Notes: generated by a model from the letters alone, not told the origin. DNA of 64,000 nucleotides from Pycnopodia helianthoides (GCA_032158295.1 CM063262.1:10425977-10489976); one strand, 5' to 3'. Shown: positions 1 to 10,394, numbered from the stretch's first letter. Made by a program: numbers and translations.

Positions 1-1560
1 TGTGAACAATGTGTACGGACTGACGTGTGTGAGCATTACTCCTAGAATTATGAGGTTCGATCCGCTATCGGAGCCGATAGCGGATCGAACCTTATAATTC
101 TAGGAGTATGTGAGCATCAACTCTGATCAAACTTCCAGTCAACTAAAACAAAACATTTCTACAGTCGTTTGACCAGTTCTGGATCACTTTTTGAACTCAT
201 ACATTTTTTTTTTTTGCAATCTCTTTGACATCTTTAAAAAAAAAGAAAAAAGTTGATCAGTTTACCTAAACATGTCATAAAACTCAACAAATATCCACTG
301 ACCATAAAAGATTAATACTTTTGAAGAGGCTTCGAGAAAGGTATCGTCACCTGTTTGACCAGTTCAGGATCGGTTGATTCTATTCTGAATCAGTAGCGTG
401 CCCTCTATTGCAAACCCATAGGGCCTACTCATTGAACCGAACCCTCCTCCAAGTTAAGAACTTGTTGAAGTAATGTATCTTAAAGTCAATAAATAAACTT
501 TCTACTGCAGCCATATGATTTCACCTCACTGAGTGCGGTACCATTTGACGCAATGAGATGACTTACAATACATGTACATAACATTAGGTCATTGCTATTA
601 ATTATTCCAGAAAATGTAAAGTAGATACACACTTCCAATGTGAACAATGTGTACGGACTGACGTGTGTGAGCATGAACTAAATACATAGCAACTCTCTGA
701 TCAAACTTCGCGTCAACTATCATATAACAAAACATCTACAGTCGTTTGACCAGTTCTGGATCACTTTTTGAATTCATACTGTTTTTGTTGCAATCTCTTC
801 GACGCCTTAAAAAAAAAAGGTGATCAGTTTACCTAAACATGTCATAAAACTCAACAAATATCCACTGACCATAAAAGATTAATACTTTTGAAGAGGCTTC
901 CAGAAAAGTATCGTCACCTGTTTGACCAGATCGGTTGATTCTATTCTGAATCAGTAGCGTGCCCACAATTGTAAACCCATACTCCTATTCATAAAACTGT
1001 CTCTCAAGGACACAAACTTCAGAAGTGTGTTGGCATGGAGGTGGGCTTCCTTTCTCCAGTGTATCAGGGTTCTGCCCAGTATTTCTTTAGTGGTGGAAAA
1101 ATGTTTCCCTGGAAACCATTGCGAGATGGATCAGTTACACGGTAGATCATATATATAGACTCAAATCAAAGAAGTACTCAAAATTTTGAAACATGTGTGG
1201 TGGTCGGAAAAAGAGAAAATTCTGCCAGGGGTTGTTGGGGAATCCTGAGTGCCTGGCGGGTTTTCCGGCACCGACCACTGTGGGCAGAACCCTGTGTATG
1301 TTATGTAATTGTCTTCAACAGCAGTGCAAATACACAGCAACAAAAAACACAAAACAAAAGCAATAGGCCTAGGCAAATTAAAAAGTGAAGCGCGCCTAAA
1401 AGCAACATTGAACCGAACCCTCCTCCAAGTTAAGAACTTGCTGAAGATTACTTCAACAACATTAGTATGTTAAAAGCAATAAATAAACTTTCTACTGCAG
1501 CCATATGATTTCACCTCACTGAGTGCGGTACCATTTGACGCAATGAGATGTTGCATGATC
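1..1560 (+). repeat. Interspersed direct duplications upstream of the Ig gene exons
   Basis: Segment A (1-430) recurs at about 633-1000, and segment B (431-560) recurs at about 1408-1552. Both are strongly similar with small indels. This stretch holds no supported coding exon, and the start of the Ig gene was not found in it. Confidence 0.75.
37..109. mobile_element. 73-bp near-perfect palindromic insertion with 8-bp target duplication
   Basis: Arms of 35 bp at 37-71 and 74-108 are complementary with one mismatch around a 2-nt spacer. The element is flanked by the direct repeat GTGAGCAT (29-36 and 110-117). A second copy of the host sequence at about 633-1000 has a single GTGAGCAT (667-674) and no palindrome, which serves as the empty site. 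Confidence 0.8.
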
Positions 1561-1704
1561 CCCAACTGGTCAAGGGTACCATGCCCCCAAAAAGTTGATT
1601 TCAGTAATTTCATTTCTTAAAAAAACCAAGACGACTGCTCAGTATTTACAGAAACATTTCTCAGATCGTGTATTCCTATTAGGGATTATACTCTATGCGT
1701 GGAC

Positions 1705-2612
1705 ATATGTGACCCGATCTGTCGAAATGAGGAATATATCGACCCCTTAACCCTAAAGAACCCAAGTCCTACAATATCCTCATTGCCAAAGTGCAGGATT
1801 GCGAAGGATTTGGGCTATTAGGGATCTGCAACACAGGAGGATTTTGAAGGGTTTGGGCTGAAATGAGTTTTTGTTAGGGTAGGATTTCGCAGGACTTGGG
1901 CTATCGGGCTGTTTTTACATAGGAGGATTTTGAAGGTTTTAGGTATTATGCAGCTTAGCCAAAATAGGATTCTGAAGGTTTTGGGCTTTTTTGACCTTTT
2001 TTGACTCCCTAACTTCTGTCTCAAAAGGATTTTGAAAGATTTGGGCTCATATGTATACTTACAATAAGTTGAAGGATATCAAAGGATTTGGGCACTTTAG
2101 GTTTATGACGACTTTAATCTGAAGGATATCGAAGGATTTGGGCAGTATGTCTACCCAAGGGTCAAGTCTGTTAGGGTTAATAAAATTGAGTTGTGCATAC
2201 TGTGTTAACAAGTAGGCCTAACTCACTGGCCTTCCAGCAATACCATTATTTTTTCCGTAGCTTATTCCAGTCCAAAGTTATCGGGAAATGAAGAAAGTCT
2301 ACAAGACAAGGCCACTTCCATTTTTTACAACGTGTTTGTTTAGATACTCGTTTTAATTAACTTTGAAGAGAATCAATTGTGAACAAACATGCTCAAGAAA
2401 ACGTACTTTTTGTGGATTTATTTATCTTTTCAATGAAGGGAAAACCACGACAAGAAAGATAAAGTTTTATTTATTCTAATACCACCGAAATCGCGGAGTC
2501 GGTTTTTGTAGTGTTTTTTCATGATTTTAAATTGTGACCAACTTTACATGCAAATTACACGCAATACGTTCTGTCTGACACATTCCTCATTTCGATATAT
2601 CAGGTCACATAT
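1705..2612. mobile_element. TIR element of about 0.9 kb with internal degenerate tandem repeats
   Basis: The left end ATATGTGACCCGATCT and the right end (reverse complement) ATATGTGACCTGATAT begin inverted repeats of about 30 bp that continue as CGAAATGAGGAAT. The interior (about 1790-2145) carries a diverged tandem repeat around AGGATTTTGAAGG and GATTTGGGC. No transposase ORF is visible, so it is non-autonomous. It lies upstream of the first visible Ig exon. A lone end-like fragment lies near 9610-9650. Confidence 0.6.
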
Positions 2613-2772
2613 TCGTTGCAGATTTTAGCAATATTTCCCAAACGAGACCACCTTTTGAAATGAAACTTTCACAGGTTATTTTTTATTGTATATACATTCG
2701 TATCGGATTAAAACAACCAAAGGTAAACCGTTGCCTTTAATGCACTTTGTCCGTTGACTTCATTTTTTACAG

Positions 2773-3084
2773 CCTTTGCTCAGGTCACTATCAACCAACT
2801 GAACGACCAACAAGTCCGCAACGGCACCACGGTCGTCCTCAACTGCATCTTACAGGGCCTTCGGCCATCAGACTCCTCCTTTGTCTTCTGGTATCACGAA
2901 GGCACAGCTGTTTCCGTGAACGATGACCTGACGGTCGGCAGGTCACATTACAAGCTGGACACAAGAACCTTTGGCCGGTGGAAACTGACCATTCAGGAAG
3001 CTCAACTAGCTGACCAGGGGTTATGGCGGTGTCAAATCCAACTTCCGAATGCAGCCACTGAAGATATGGTTCTGACTGTGCTGA
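2773..3084 (+). CDS. Ig-like gene, exon encoding Ig domain 1 (V-type)
   Basis: The acceptor follows a T-rich tract (TTTTTTACAG ends at 2772) and the donor is GTGAGT at 3085. The exon is 312 nt, phase 1 on both sides, so it is a symmetrical domain exon. It shows the B-strand cysteine (VVLNC), the core tryptophan (FVFWYHE) and an F-strand motif LADQGLWRCQI. That motif carries W where most Ig domains have Y (DxGxWxC instead of DxGxYxC). An NGT sequon lies about 15 residues in, a potential N-glycosylation site. The start was set by the splice site: upstream the reading frame runs only a few codons into the intron, with no ATG. Confidence 0.88.
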
Positions 3085-6000
3085 GTGAGTAATAGTGAAC
3101 ATTGAGTGTAATAAAATTTTGGGTGTTTTTACACTGTAATGGCGTGTCGTGGCCGAGCGGATAAGAACACCGGACTCAAGCTCTGGTGTTTCTGATCAGC
3201 AGAGTGTGGGTTCGGGACCCGGTCGTGACACTTGTGTCCTTAAACAAGACACTTAACCATAATTGTTGTGTCCTTCAGATGGGACATAAAGCCGAAGGTC
3301 CTGTGTGTTATGTAATGCATGTAAAAGAACCCAGTACACTTATCGTAAAGAGAAGGGGGTTCGCCCCGGTGTTCCTGGTTTGATTGGCTGCATACATGTA
3401 TTGCACCACAGCACCATGTAAACCATTACATGGTGCTATGTAAACATGGTAAAGGAAAAAGGTCTCATATTTCATAAATTAGCTCTACAAGTACAAGATA
3501 AATACTGCAGCGCTTAGAAACGTAGTATTAAGCGCGGTAAATTTAAAGTATTTTTAAAGTTTTATTAATATCGTCAACAAAAAGTACAAAAGACTAGATC
3601 AAACTGCTGTTGGATCTAACTTAGAGCATAGGCTTTTTATTTGATGTATTGTTTGCATTTTTTAAGATTGTAGTTCCCGAGATCGAACGCTCACAAGTTT
3701 CATATGTTAAAGTACTGAGATTTGTTTTGACAGAAGTATAGGCCTATGAAGAAAAAAACAAAACAATCTCTACGAAAACAAAGGCAGTTTTGGCGGATGG
3801 CCGAAACCCCCAAATACCGGACATGTGGACAAGTAGGTAGTTCAGTGGGTATTTTGAGGCCTAAAATCAGTAGTTGTTGGAAATTACTAAATGGCTGGAT
3901 TTGTTTTGGTTCGGGGGTTAGTGGTCGGTTGTTAAAATTTAACTTGAGGTGTCAGCTAAACTACTCTGGCGTGGAATTACACGGCGGCCACGGAGGCCAT
4001 GGCCTCCGTTACCCTTGGTCTTGGCCTTGGTGCCCCTTCCAAATTTTCCAATAGACTAGCAGATTTTCTCAATGGAAGTGCCCTTTGCAAATTGAAAATG
4101 GCCTTGCCCTCTCAAAGAGGGCTTGGTAAATCTGTGAAAATTGTGCAGTCCTGGAATTACACGGAGGCCACGGAGGCCATGGCCTCTGTTGCCCCTGGTC
4201 TAAGCCTTGTTGCCCCTTCAAAAGTTTCCCATAGAACTTAAGATTTTCCAGTGGAAGTGCCCTTTACAAAATGACAATGACCTTGCCCCCTCCAAGATGA
4301 AATTCCAGGCCTGCAGTATGATCTATTTTGGCCGACTCATTCTTTTATGGTTTTCTTCAGCTATGAATTTTGTAATCAAATCTTTTGAAGCTACTCTGGG
4401 ATGGAGTTTGAAGTACTAAATCATTATTACACATTATTTTGTGGGTTCTTTGTCCTTCTCGAAAACACAGCACCACCCACTATCACGGACATCACACCGA
4501 AGCTGACACCGATGCCTGGCTCCCAAGTGAGACTGTCGTGTAACGCCACGGGCAGCCCTGAGCCGACCATCCAATGGCAGCGACTGCGACCGGTGCCCAG
4601 TTTCCCGCAGCCCCTAGGTGGGGCGTACTTCACTGGTACACAGCTCGTCATCGACGACATCGACGGAGAGTGGCGGGGACTGTATCAGTGTCTTGCCTCG
4701 AACGGCATCGGCCGGCAGGTCACCCGACAAGTGTTTCTGCAAATGGAGTGTGAGTGCTGAAACTTGTTTTTTTATGAACACTGAAAGAGTGATTCGCCAA
4801 AGAACTATCCTGCTCCTAAGCGGACAGAAGTGTATTTAACAGCTAATTACTCATTAAAGGCAGTGGACACTATTGGTAATTACTCAAAATAATTGTTTGC
4901 ATAAAAACTTACTTGGTAACGAGCAATGGAGAGCTGCTGATAGTATAAAACATTGTGAGAAACGGCTCCCTCTGAAGTAACGTAGTTTTTGATAAAGAAG
5001 TAATTTCTCAGTAAAATACTTGAATTGATTTTGAGACCTCACGCGTGAGGTCTCAAAATCAAGCATCTGAAAGCACACAACTTCGTGTGACAACATGGAC
5101 AAAGGTGTTTTTTCTTGCATTATTATCCCGCAAAGCTTCGACGACCAATTGAGTTCAAATTTTCACAGGTTTGTTATTTTGTGCATACGTTGAGATACAC
5201 CAAGTGAGAAGGCAGTGTCTTTAATTAAATTTTATTGTGACAAAAATGAACGATAGATTTGTAGGATTTAAGATCGCCACTTTCATGGTTGGTAAATTGT
5301 CAAAGTTTTATGTGCAAACAGTCTGCGAAATAATGATTTCAAAAACAGTTTAACTTCAAATGCGGTTTTCTCAGACTGTCTCTTCGTAAAATTGGTGACT
5401 TCATATTGCCTGATCCCTGGTTTTAGCCAGGATTTGGTGAAAGGGTGGCCAGATATGCTGGAAATTTTATAAACAGGGTGTCCAAATTGTTCACCTAAGC
5501 CCTTTTCACACGACAGCACTTAAGCTGGGGTCCCTTGCCTAATTTTGAGCAAGGTTGTGAAATTTTACAAACTGCACTTCATGTGAAAGGAAAACACTGT
5601 TTGGACTGTCCAGACACCCGGTGAAACCTTCTCAAACATTGCTAAGTTTTGTAGCAAGGGACATTGGTTATTTTTTGTTCGATCATGACAGCGTGGACAC
5701 AGCTTGGCCCCAGCTTGGCCCGAGTACAAGACATTGCTTAGCGTAGAAAAAGCATGCTTAGCAGAAACACGTTAGCAGCCAAAATTATTATGTAATGTAT
5801 CAAGGTTTTAGCCAGAATGTGGTAAGAGGGTGTCCAAATTTGCTGGGAATTTAAAAACTGGTGTACGATTGCTCACTAACAATACATTTACATGTAAATG
5901 ACAGATAAAACAGGGTGTCAAAATATTAAACAGGGGTGTTCAAAAGACACCCAGACACCCCTAACACTACGACCCTGACCACTGATTAAGGTGTACCATT

Positions 6001-9000
6001 TAACCCATTTAACCCCAGATGCTCCCACTGTTGAGGCCAAGGATGGAGTTGTGAGCGCCCCCCGTGACGAATCGGCAAATCTTGTCTGCTTCTGCAAAGC
6101 ATTCCCAGCCGTCATAAATATCAACAATATCAAATGGTTTAAAGGAAACAACCCAGTCTAGTAAGTACCCCAGCCCCCCGACCCCCGCCACCTTCTTCCC
6201 CGCCCTTTCACCTTCACGAGTCCAAGTCCGAGTCCCGAGTCATTTGGTCCGAGTCCGAGTCACGAGTCACTTGGTCCGAGTCCGAGTCACGAGTCACTTG
6301 TTTAAATATTTATTGCAAATCAAATGTCGTAAAATAAGAATTGGAAATGATATACACATTTATTTTAAACAAAGTTCTGTACCTGCAGTTACAATTTTAT
6401 TTTAGGTTTTACTCCTTACCCCTTATCCAGAATATCTTTTAAGGGTTTAAAATTATATTTTTCTCTTCAAAATAACCAATTATATACTGATTTATTTATT
6501 TCAGAAAAGTTGGTAGCCATCAAGTTTTGTGGTTTAAAGAAACTTTCTCTAAACCATAAAACTTGTTGGCTACCTGCCTTTCTGAAATAAATAAATCAGT
6601 ATTGGTTATTTTGAAGAAAAAAAAATTATTTTAAATCCTTAAATTCTTAAAATTTGAAGTTGTAACAGTCCTTTCTTAAATTTTGCGCTTGCAAATTTTG
6701 CACACCGCACTCGATTTTGAGGTTTCAACATTTTTGCTAAAGTTGGTGAAACCAAAGGAAACAAAACGGGGCGGAACGGCAGAACTTAATGGCTACCTAC
6801 CTGATAAAACAAATTTTCATGACCAAACTTGACATCGTGTTTGTGGGTGTGCGTGCGTTTGTGTCGACCACATGTGGAAACTGGTGCAAACAACACACAT
6901 CCATCACAGTGCAATATGCAGACTGTGTTTTACAGGTACCAGACATGCCATTTCCCTGGTAATATGCATCAAGCACAAGCAGTGGCTATGGTGTTAACGT
7001 TGACAGAATACCAGCATTGATATTGGTGTCGTGCATCTCAGTGTTATTATGCGTATTGAACATACGAATCGAACATACACGACCTGTACGTACATGGCCC
7101 TTTACTACACAATAATCACGAACACTATTACTTGCAACACCATACAACAGTGTACTTATTTATTGTGCTAGACGTTAATATTCCTCCTTGTGCACTTGGA
7201 TTATCGGAATTGTTTTTAATATTTAAAAAGGTATTGTTTGTGAAAATACATGACTCGCAAGTCACGAGTCCTCGGGGACAAGTCCGAGTCACGATAGTCG
7301 AGTCCGAGTCTTTTGCAGACGTGACTCGAGTCAAGTCCGAGTCACCGAAATTGTGACTCGAGACGGACTCGAGTCCGAGTCCTGGACTCAAGTCATACAA
7401 CACTGACTGTAAGGCACTTTAGGGGGGACTACTTGGCTTGTAAAAGCACATAGTAAAGTTACGTATTTATTTTGTTTGTAGCGTTACTGATGGATACCAG
7501 ATGAGCGTGGACCTGGACAGAGAAATGGATCCCTACCTTGAGACGACAGTTTCCACATTGTTTGTGGGCTCCGTCAATGATGACACCTTAGGGGAGTACA
7601 CCTGTCGGTTTGAAAACCTGCTTGGAAATGCTGAAGCTGAAGTTACCTTGGGAGGTGAGATACAAATTTATAGATGGACTTTCCGTACCTTAGTCAACTG
7701 CACTCATACCCCCTCTTCCTTACCATAAGTGACTTTAGTCAACTGCACTCTTACCCCCTCTTCCTTACCATAGGTGACTTTAGTCAACTGCACTCTTACC
7801 CCCTCTTCCTTACCATAGTGACTTTAGTCAACTGCACTTATACCTCCTCTTCCTTACCATAGGTGACTTTAGTCAACTGCACTCATACCCCTCTTCCTTA
7901 CCATAGGGACTTTAGTCAACTCCACTCATACCCCCTTTCCTTACCATAGTGACTTTAGTCAACTGCACTCTTACCCCTCTTCCTTACCATAGGTGACTTA
8001 GTCAACTGCACTCATACCCCCTCTTCCTTACCATAGGTGACTTCAGTCAACTGCACTCATACCCCCTCTTCCTTACCATAGGTGACTTTAGTCAACTGCA
8101 CTCATACCCCTCTTCCTTACCATAGGTGACTTTAGTCAACTGCACTCATACCCCCTCTTCCTTACCATAAGTGACTTCTAGTCAACTGCACTCATACCCC
8201 CTCTTCCTTACCATAGGTGACTTCAGTCAACTGCACTCATACCCCCTCTTCCTTACCATAGTTGACCAAACTTACACACACACAAAACATTCAGCCTGAG
8301 CACAAAGGCCATTTGTCATGAAGCTGTAGTTTTGCCCATTTTACCCTTAACACCAAGCTTACTATGCTTGGAAAGAGAAAGATCGGATCTTTCCATGATG
8401 GTATTGAGGCTGCTATTAGGCAATCCTTCAAATGAGAATTCTCCCCAATTTCTGAAAATCTACTCCGCGGTAGTAGAATAAATAGCAAGACAAGTTCCCT
8501 AAAGAACAAAATCTACACAGCAAAGTAGATATTTATACACATGGTGTTGTTACCGCAAACCGAATATTTAATGTCGCTAAATTATTTCTTGTTCATTTTT
8601 TCCTCTTCATATATTCCTGTGCTGAATCCTTGGACGTTGGGTTAACGACACAAGTTGGTATTAAAATCGATCCTGGTAAGTACCGTTTAAAAATAAAGGG
8701 GTGCATCAACGTTTATTTTCCCAACCCGGTTAAATGGAACTTGCAAGGTTTAAGCGTTTCTACCGTTTCCAATCAGAATTATGAGCTGACCTGTCAGAAA
8801 GTGAAATGTCTAAATAATTTTGTGGCTGGACAAAAACAAAAAATTGACTAGAATGGGACCTCCAGATTAAGGTGTTGGCGCTCCACCAGCTGAGCTATCT
8901 AAGCCCTAATGTTGGCAGTCTCCCTATTTTGTCAATGTCTTTGTTCTGTAATGCCACTAAGAAGCCATTCTCAACCTGTAGCTGTCGTATACGCCATGTC

Positions 9001-9239
9001 AACCCTAGGTTTTATTGAAAGTCCTTTGAGATTGTTGTTAAAAAAAACAATTTTAGAGCCTCCCCCCCTCCAACATTTTCACTTGAAATGTTTGCCTAGG
9101 TATTTATATCTTTATTTGTTTCCCCTTTACCAATTACACAGACACCGGGAAGTCCATAAGCAAAGCGTCGACCATCATGGCCGCCACGGGAATCAACCTT
9201 GCATTCATCGCCATAGCAACGGCTCTGGTACAGTTTTAA
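2773..9239 (+). CDS. IgLON/lachesin-like GPI-anchored Ig-superfamily adhesion protein, 5'-partial, five exons
   Basis: Joining 2773-3084, 4471-4749, 6019-6160, 7482-7654 and 9142-9239 gives one open frame of about 335 residues ending at TAA 9237-9239. Phases agree throughout: phase 1 into each domain, and phase 2 at the intron that splits Ig3. Every junction has AG and GT signals (donors GTGAGT, GTGAGT, GTAAGT, GTGAGA). The product has three Ig domains (residues about 1-104, 105-197, 198-302) and a roughly 33-residue tail ending in a hydrophobic run, as expected for a GPI-attachment signal. This is the known layout of IgLON, lachesin and related cell-surface adhesion molecules, which act at cell contacts, often in the nervous system. 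Family membership is secure. The exact orthologue is not, because 3-Ig relatives are hard to separate by eye. The signal-peptide exon is missing and is presumably upstream of position 1. Confidence 0.88.
3141..3560 (+). mobile_element. tRNA-derived SINE family A (copy in Ig gene intron)
   Basis: The head is tRNA-like: an A box within GTGGCCGAGCGG, a stem around CTCAAGCTCTGGT, a long variable arm, and a B box at GGGTTCGGGACCC. This is the Leu/Ser-type (class II) tRNA layout. It is followed by a conserved body (GGGACATAAAGCC, AAAGAACCCAGTACACTTATCG, GTTCGCCCCGGTGTTCCTGG). At least six other copies or fragments lie in this window. Confidence 0.85.
3965..4320 (+). repeat. Two tandem copies of a GGAATTACACGG repeat
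   Basis: Two units (about 3970-4140 and 4150-4316) share GGAATTACACGG, a 16-bp palindrome GGAGGCCATGGCCTCC, CTTGGTGCCCCTTC and a closing CTTGCCCTCTC region. A third copy at 43863-44275 has an expanded internal minisatellite. The ORFs here are by-products of the repeat. Confidence 0.65.
4471..4749 (+). CDS. Ig-like gene, exon encoding Ig domain 2 (I-set/C2)
   Basis: The acceptor is AACACAG ending at 4470 and the donor is GTGAGT at 4750. The exon is 279 nt, phase 1-1. It encodes PPTITDITP, then RLSCNATGSPEPTIQWQR and later GLYQCLASNGIG, so both cysteines, the tryptophan and the GxYxC motif of an I-set domain are present. The PPxI start and the C-A-x-G-x-P-x-P-x-I-x-W pattern are typical of the second domain in IgLON and lachesin proteins. 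An NAT sequon overlaps the first cysteine region. Base composition is visibly more GC-rich than the introns, as expected for a selected exon. Confidence 0.88.
4854..5224. mobile_element. MITE family 1 (TTAAAGG termini)
   Basis: Termini are TTAAAGGCAGTGGACAC and GCAGTGTCTTTAA in inverted orientation. An internal perfect palindrome centred on ACGCGT (GAGACCTCACGCGTGAGGTCTC) lies near 5033-5060. Compared with the copy at 35242-35626, about 25 bp near the right end are missing. It lies in the Ig gene intron between Ig2 and Ig3. Confidence 0.75.
6019..6160 (+). CDS. Ig-like gene, exon encoding first half of Ig domain 3
   Basis: The acceptor is ACCCCAG ending at 6018 and the donor GTAAGT starts at 6161. 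The exon is 142 nt, phase 1 in and phase 2 out. Joined to the previous exon it reads YAPTVEAKDG and then NLVCFCKAFPAV and IKWFKG, giving the first domain cysteine (with an extra cysteine two residues later) and the core tryptophan. The domain is completed by the next exon, so Ig3 is interrupted by an intron between its C and D strands, unlike Ig1 and Ig2. Confidence 0.85.
6213..6310 (+). repeat. GTCCGAGTC short tandem repeat
   Basis: Repeated GAGTCCGAGTC and ACGAGTCACTTG units occupy this part of the Ig3 intron. The same motif reappears at 7245-7400 in a more mixed array. The two arrays bracket about 1 kb of intron and could be the ends of one element. Confidence 0.6.
6440..6643. repeat. Foldback with roughly 100-bp arms
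   Basis: The region around 6465-6535 (TTCAAAATAACC ... GGTAGCCATCAAG) is nearly the reverse complement of 6545-6616 (CTTGTTGGCTACC ... GGTTATTTTGAA). The outer AT-rich sequence also pairs with small gaps. It is intronic in the Ig gene and would form a long hairpin in the pre-mRNA. Confidence 0.75.
7245..7400 (+). repeat. GACTCGAGTC / GTCCGAGTC array
   Basis: Dense overlapping copies of GAGTCCGAGTC, GACTCGAGTC and CAAGTCCGAGTC lie just upstream of the second Ig3 exon. It matches the array at 6213-6310. Confidence 0.6.
7482..7654 (+). CDS. Ig-like gene, exon encoding second half of Ig domain 3
   Basis: The acceptor is TTTGTAG ending at 7481 and the donor is GTGAGA at 7655. The exon is 173 nt, phase 2 in and phase 1 out. 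It encodes YVTDGYQMS, then TLFVGSVNDDTLGEYTCRFENLLGNAEAEVTL, with the DxLGEYTC motif giving the second cysteine of Ig3 and the closing G strand. A 45-bp minisatellite starts about 30 nt after the donor. Confidence 0.87.
7686..8263 (+). repeat. 45-bp intronic minisatellite
   Basis: The unit contains GACTTTAGTCAACTGCACTC and CCCCCTCTTCCTTACCATAG. About 13 copies vary by 1-3 nt indels. Each copy resembles a pyrimidine tract ending in CATAG, so it carries repeated weak acceptor-like sites inside the last Ig gene intron. Confidence 0.9.
8840..8935 (-). mobile_element. tRNA-derived SINE family B fragment
   Basis: Read on the - strand it contains AGATAGCTCAGCTGGTGGAGC (A box) followed by AATCTGGAGGTCC, then a tail leading into CAATTTTTTG. 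It matches better-preserved copies at 32424-32520 (-) and 45136-45240 (+). Confidence 0.6.
9142..9239 (+). CDS. Ig-like gene, terminal coding exon with GPI-anchor signal
   Basis: The acceptor is ATTACACAG ending at 9141. Joined in phase 1 to exon 4, the frame reads GDTGKSISKAST and then a run rich in Ile, Ala, Leu and Phe that ends VQF followed by TAA at 9237-9239. A short polar stretch with small residues (S/A), a hydrophobic C-terminus and no cytoplasmic tail fit a GPI-attachment signal better than a type I transmembrane protein. The exact anchor residue cannot be fixed by eye. No convincing AATAAA was found close downstream, so the 3' UTR end is open. Confidence 0.78.
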
Positions 9240-10254
9240 GAAGAGAAAACAAACGCGATAACCATGTTGCCGTAGCAACAATTTCTGGTGCAGTTTTTAT
9301 GGGGGCGAAAAAAAAACCTATTGTTATAAAGATGCCGTTTTTGATTTGTTCGCGAGCTCATGACCACAATTTTGTACCTTTTATGCAATATAATAACAAT
9401 TTCTCATAGCTGTACAGTGCCTTTTCTATTTCAATCGTGGTGGCTGAAATTTTTTACATATTTTACATACTCTGACATTTGTGGACTTGGTCAATGAAGG
9501 ACTATTCTTTGTTCCCCCATAGCTTGGACTTCAGGTTTTTTTTTAGCGTCGCCCTCGGTATATTTTCTGCACAAAATTAATTCAAGGTTATCCTAAGGTC
9601 TACCAAAATATGTCGATCCTCATTAAATCAGGTCACAGGTCAAACTTATTAATTTATTTTTATTTATTGAGGTTTTTGGGGGGTATAGGAAATGTGTTCA
9701 AATCTGAAAATTAGTACAAGGATCAGATCGTGTCATCGGTCAATCACGTGTATTCAAATTTATTCAAATTTATTTAGAGTCCATATAGTACAAGGATCAG
9801 ATCGTGTCATCGGTCAATCACGTGTATTCAAATTTATTCAAATTTAATCAAATTTATTTAGATTTATTTAAGCTTTAGCCGTTTTTGTTCAAGTTTGAAC
9901 GCGGAACCAGTTATTCAGTAAATCAATAATCATAAAATGAATAACACTGTAGCCGATATAATGGCTAGTACAGTTTATGCACCAAAAGATACGGTACATG
10001 ATTCAACATGTATGTACCTGTGAAGGTTGTATCGTCATTATTTTTAAAATGATCCAAAAGGCTGTGCAAGTCTCACACGCATTCAAACATTTTTTTGACC
10101 ACTTTGGTTTCGCATATTTAATATAATAATATGTAGTTATGATTCAGTACACACATTTACCAATAAGGTACTCAAGGTGCTTGAACAAACGGACACATTT
10201 TAAGACAGGTTTTTTCAACGTTTTAATTTTTTAATTTTTTAAGTTGTGAGACCA
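9240..10254. other. 3' flank of the Ig gene, no further gene seen
   Basis: AT-rich sequence. The only structure is a 74-bp tandem duplication (9713-9786 and 9787-9846, containing GTACAAGGATCAGATCGTG). The 3' UTR of the Ig gene must lie here but its end is not defined. Confidence 0.5.
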
Positions 10255-10394
10255 GGGGTCGATTTCACAAAGAGATAAGACTAGTCTTATCTGAAGTTAG
10301 GACCAGTAACTGGTCTTAACTTAATACTAGTCCTATCTCTTATCATTGCCTAGGACTAGTCCTAAGTTAGGAAGAGTTTTGTGAAATTGCCCCC
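10255..10394. mobile_element. MITE with GGGGTCGATTTCACAAAG termini
   Basis: The left end GGGTCGATTTCACAAAGAG pairs with the right end TTTTGTGAAATTGCCCCC. The interior is built from ACTAGTCTTA and TAGGACTAGTCCTA palindromic steps. An interrupted relative lies at 44350-44950. Confidence 0.75.

Noticed and set aside
1161..1376. - strand ORF beginning with a hydrophobic, signal-peptide-like stretch
   Set aside because: The first codon is TTG, not ATG, the frame continues upstream without an ATG, and no donor or domain follows. The hydrophobic run comes from a low-complexity tract.
3144..3231. Possible functional tRNA-Leu/Ser gene
   Set aside because: The same tRNA-like head recurs several times joined to a fixed body and ATT tail, which defines a SINE. 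The internal stems are imperfect.
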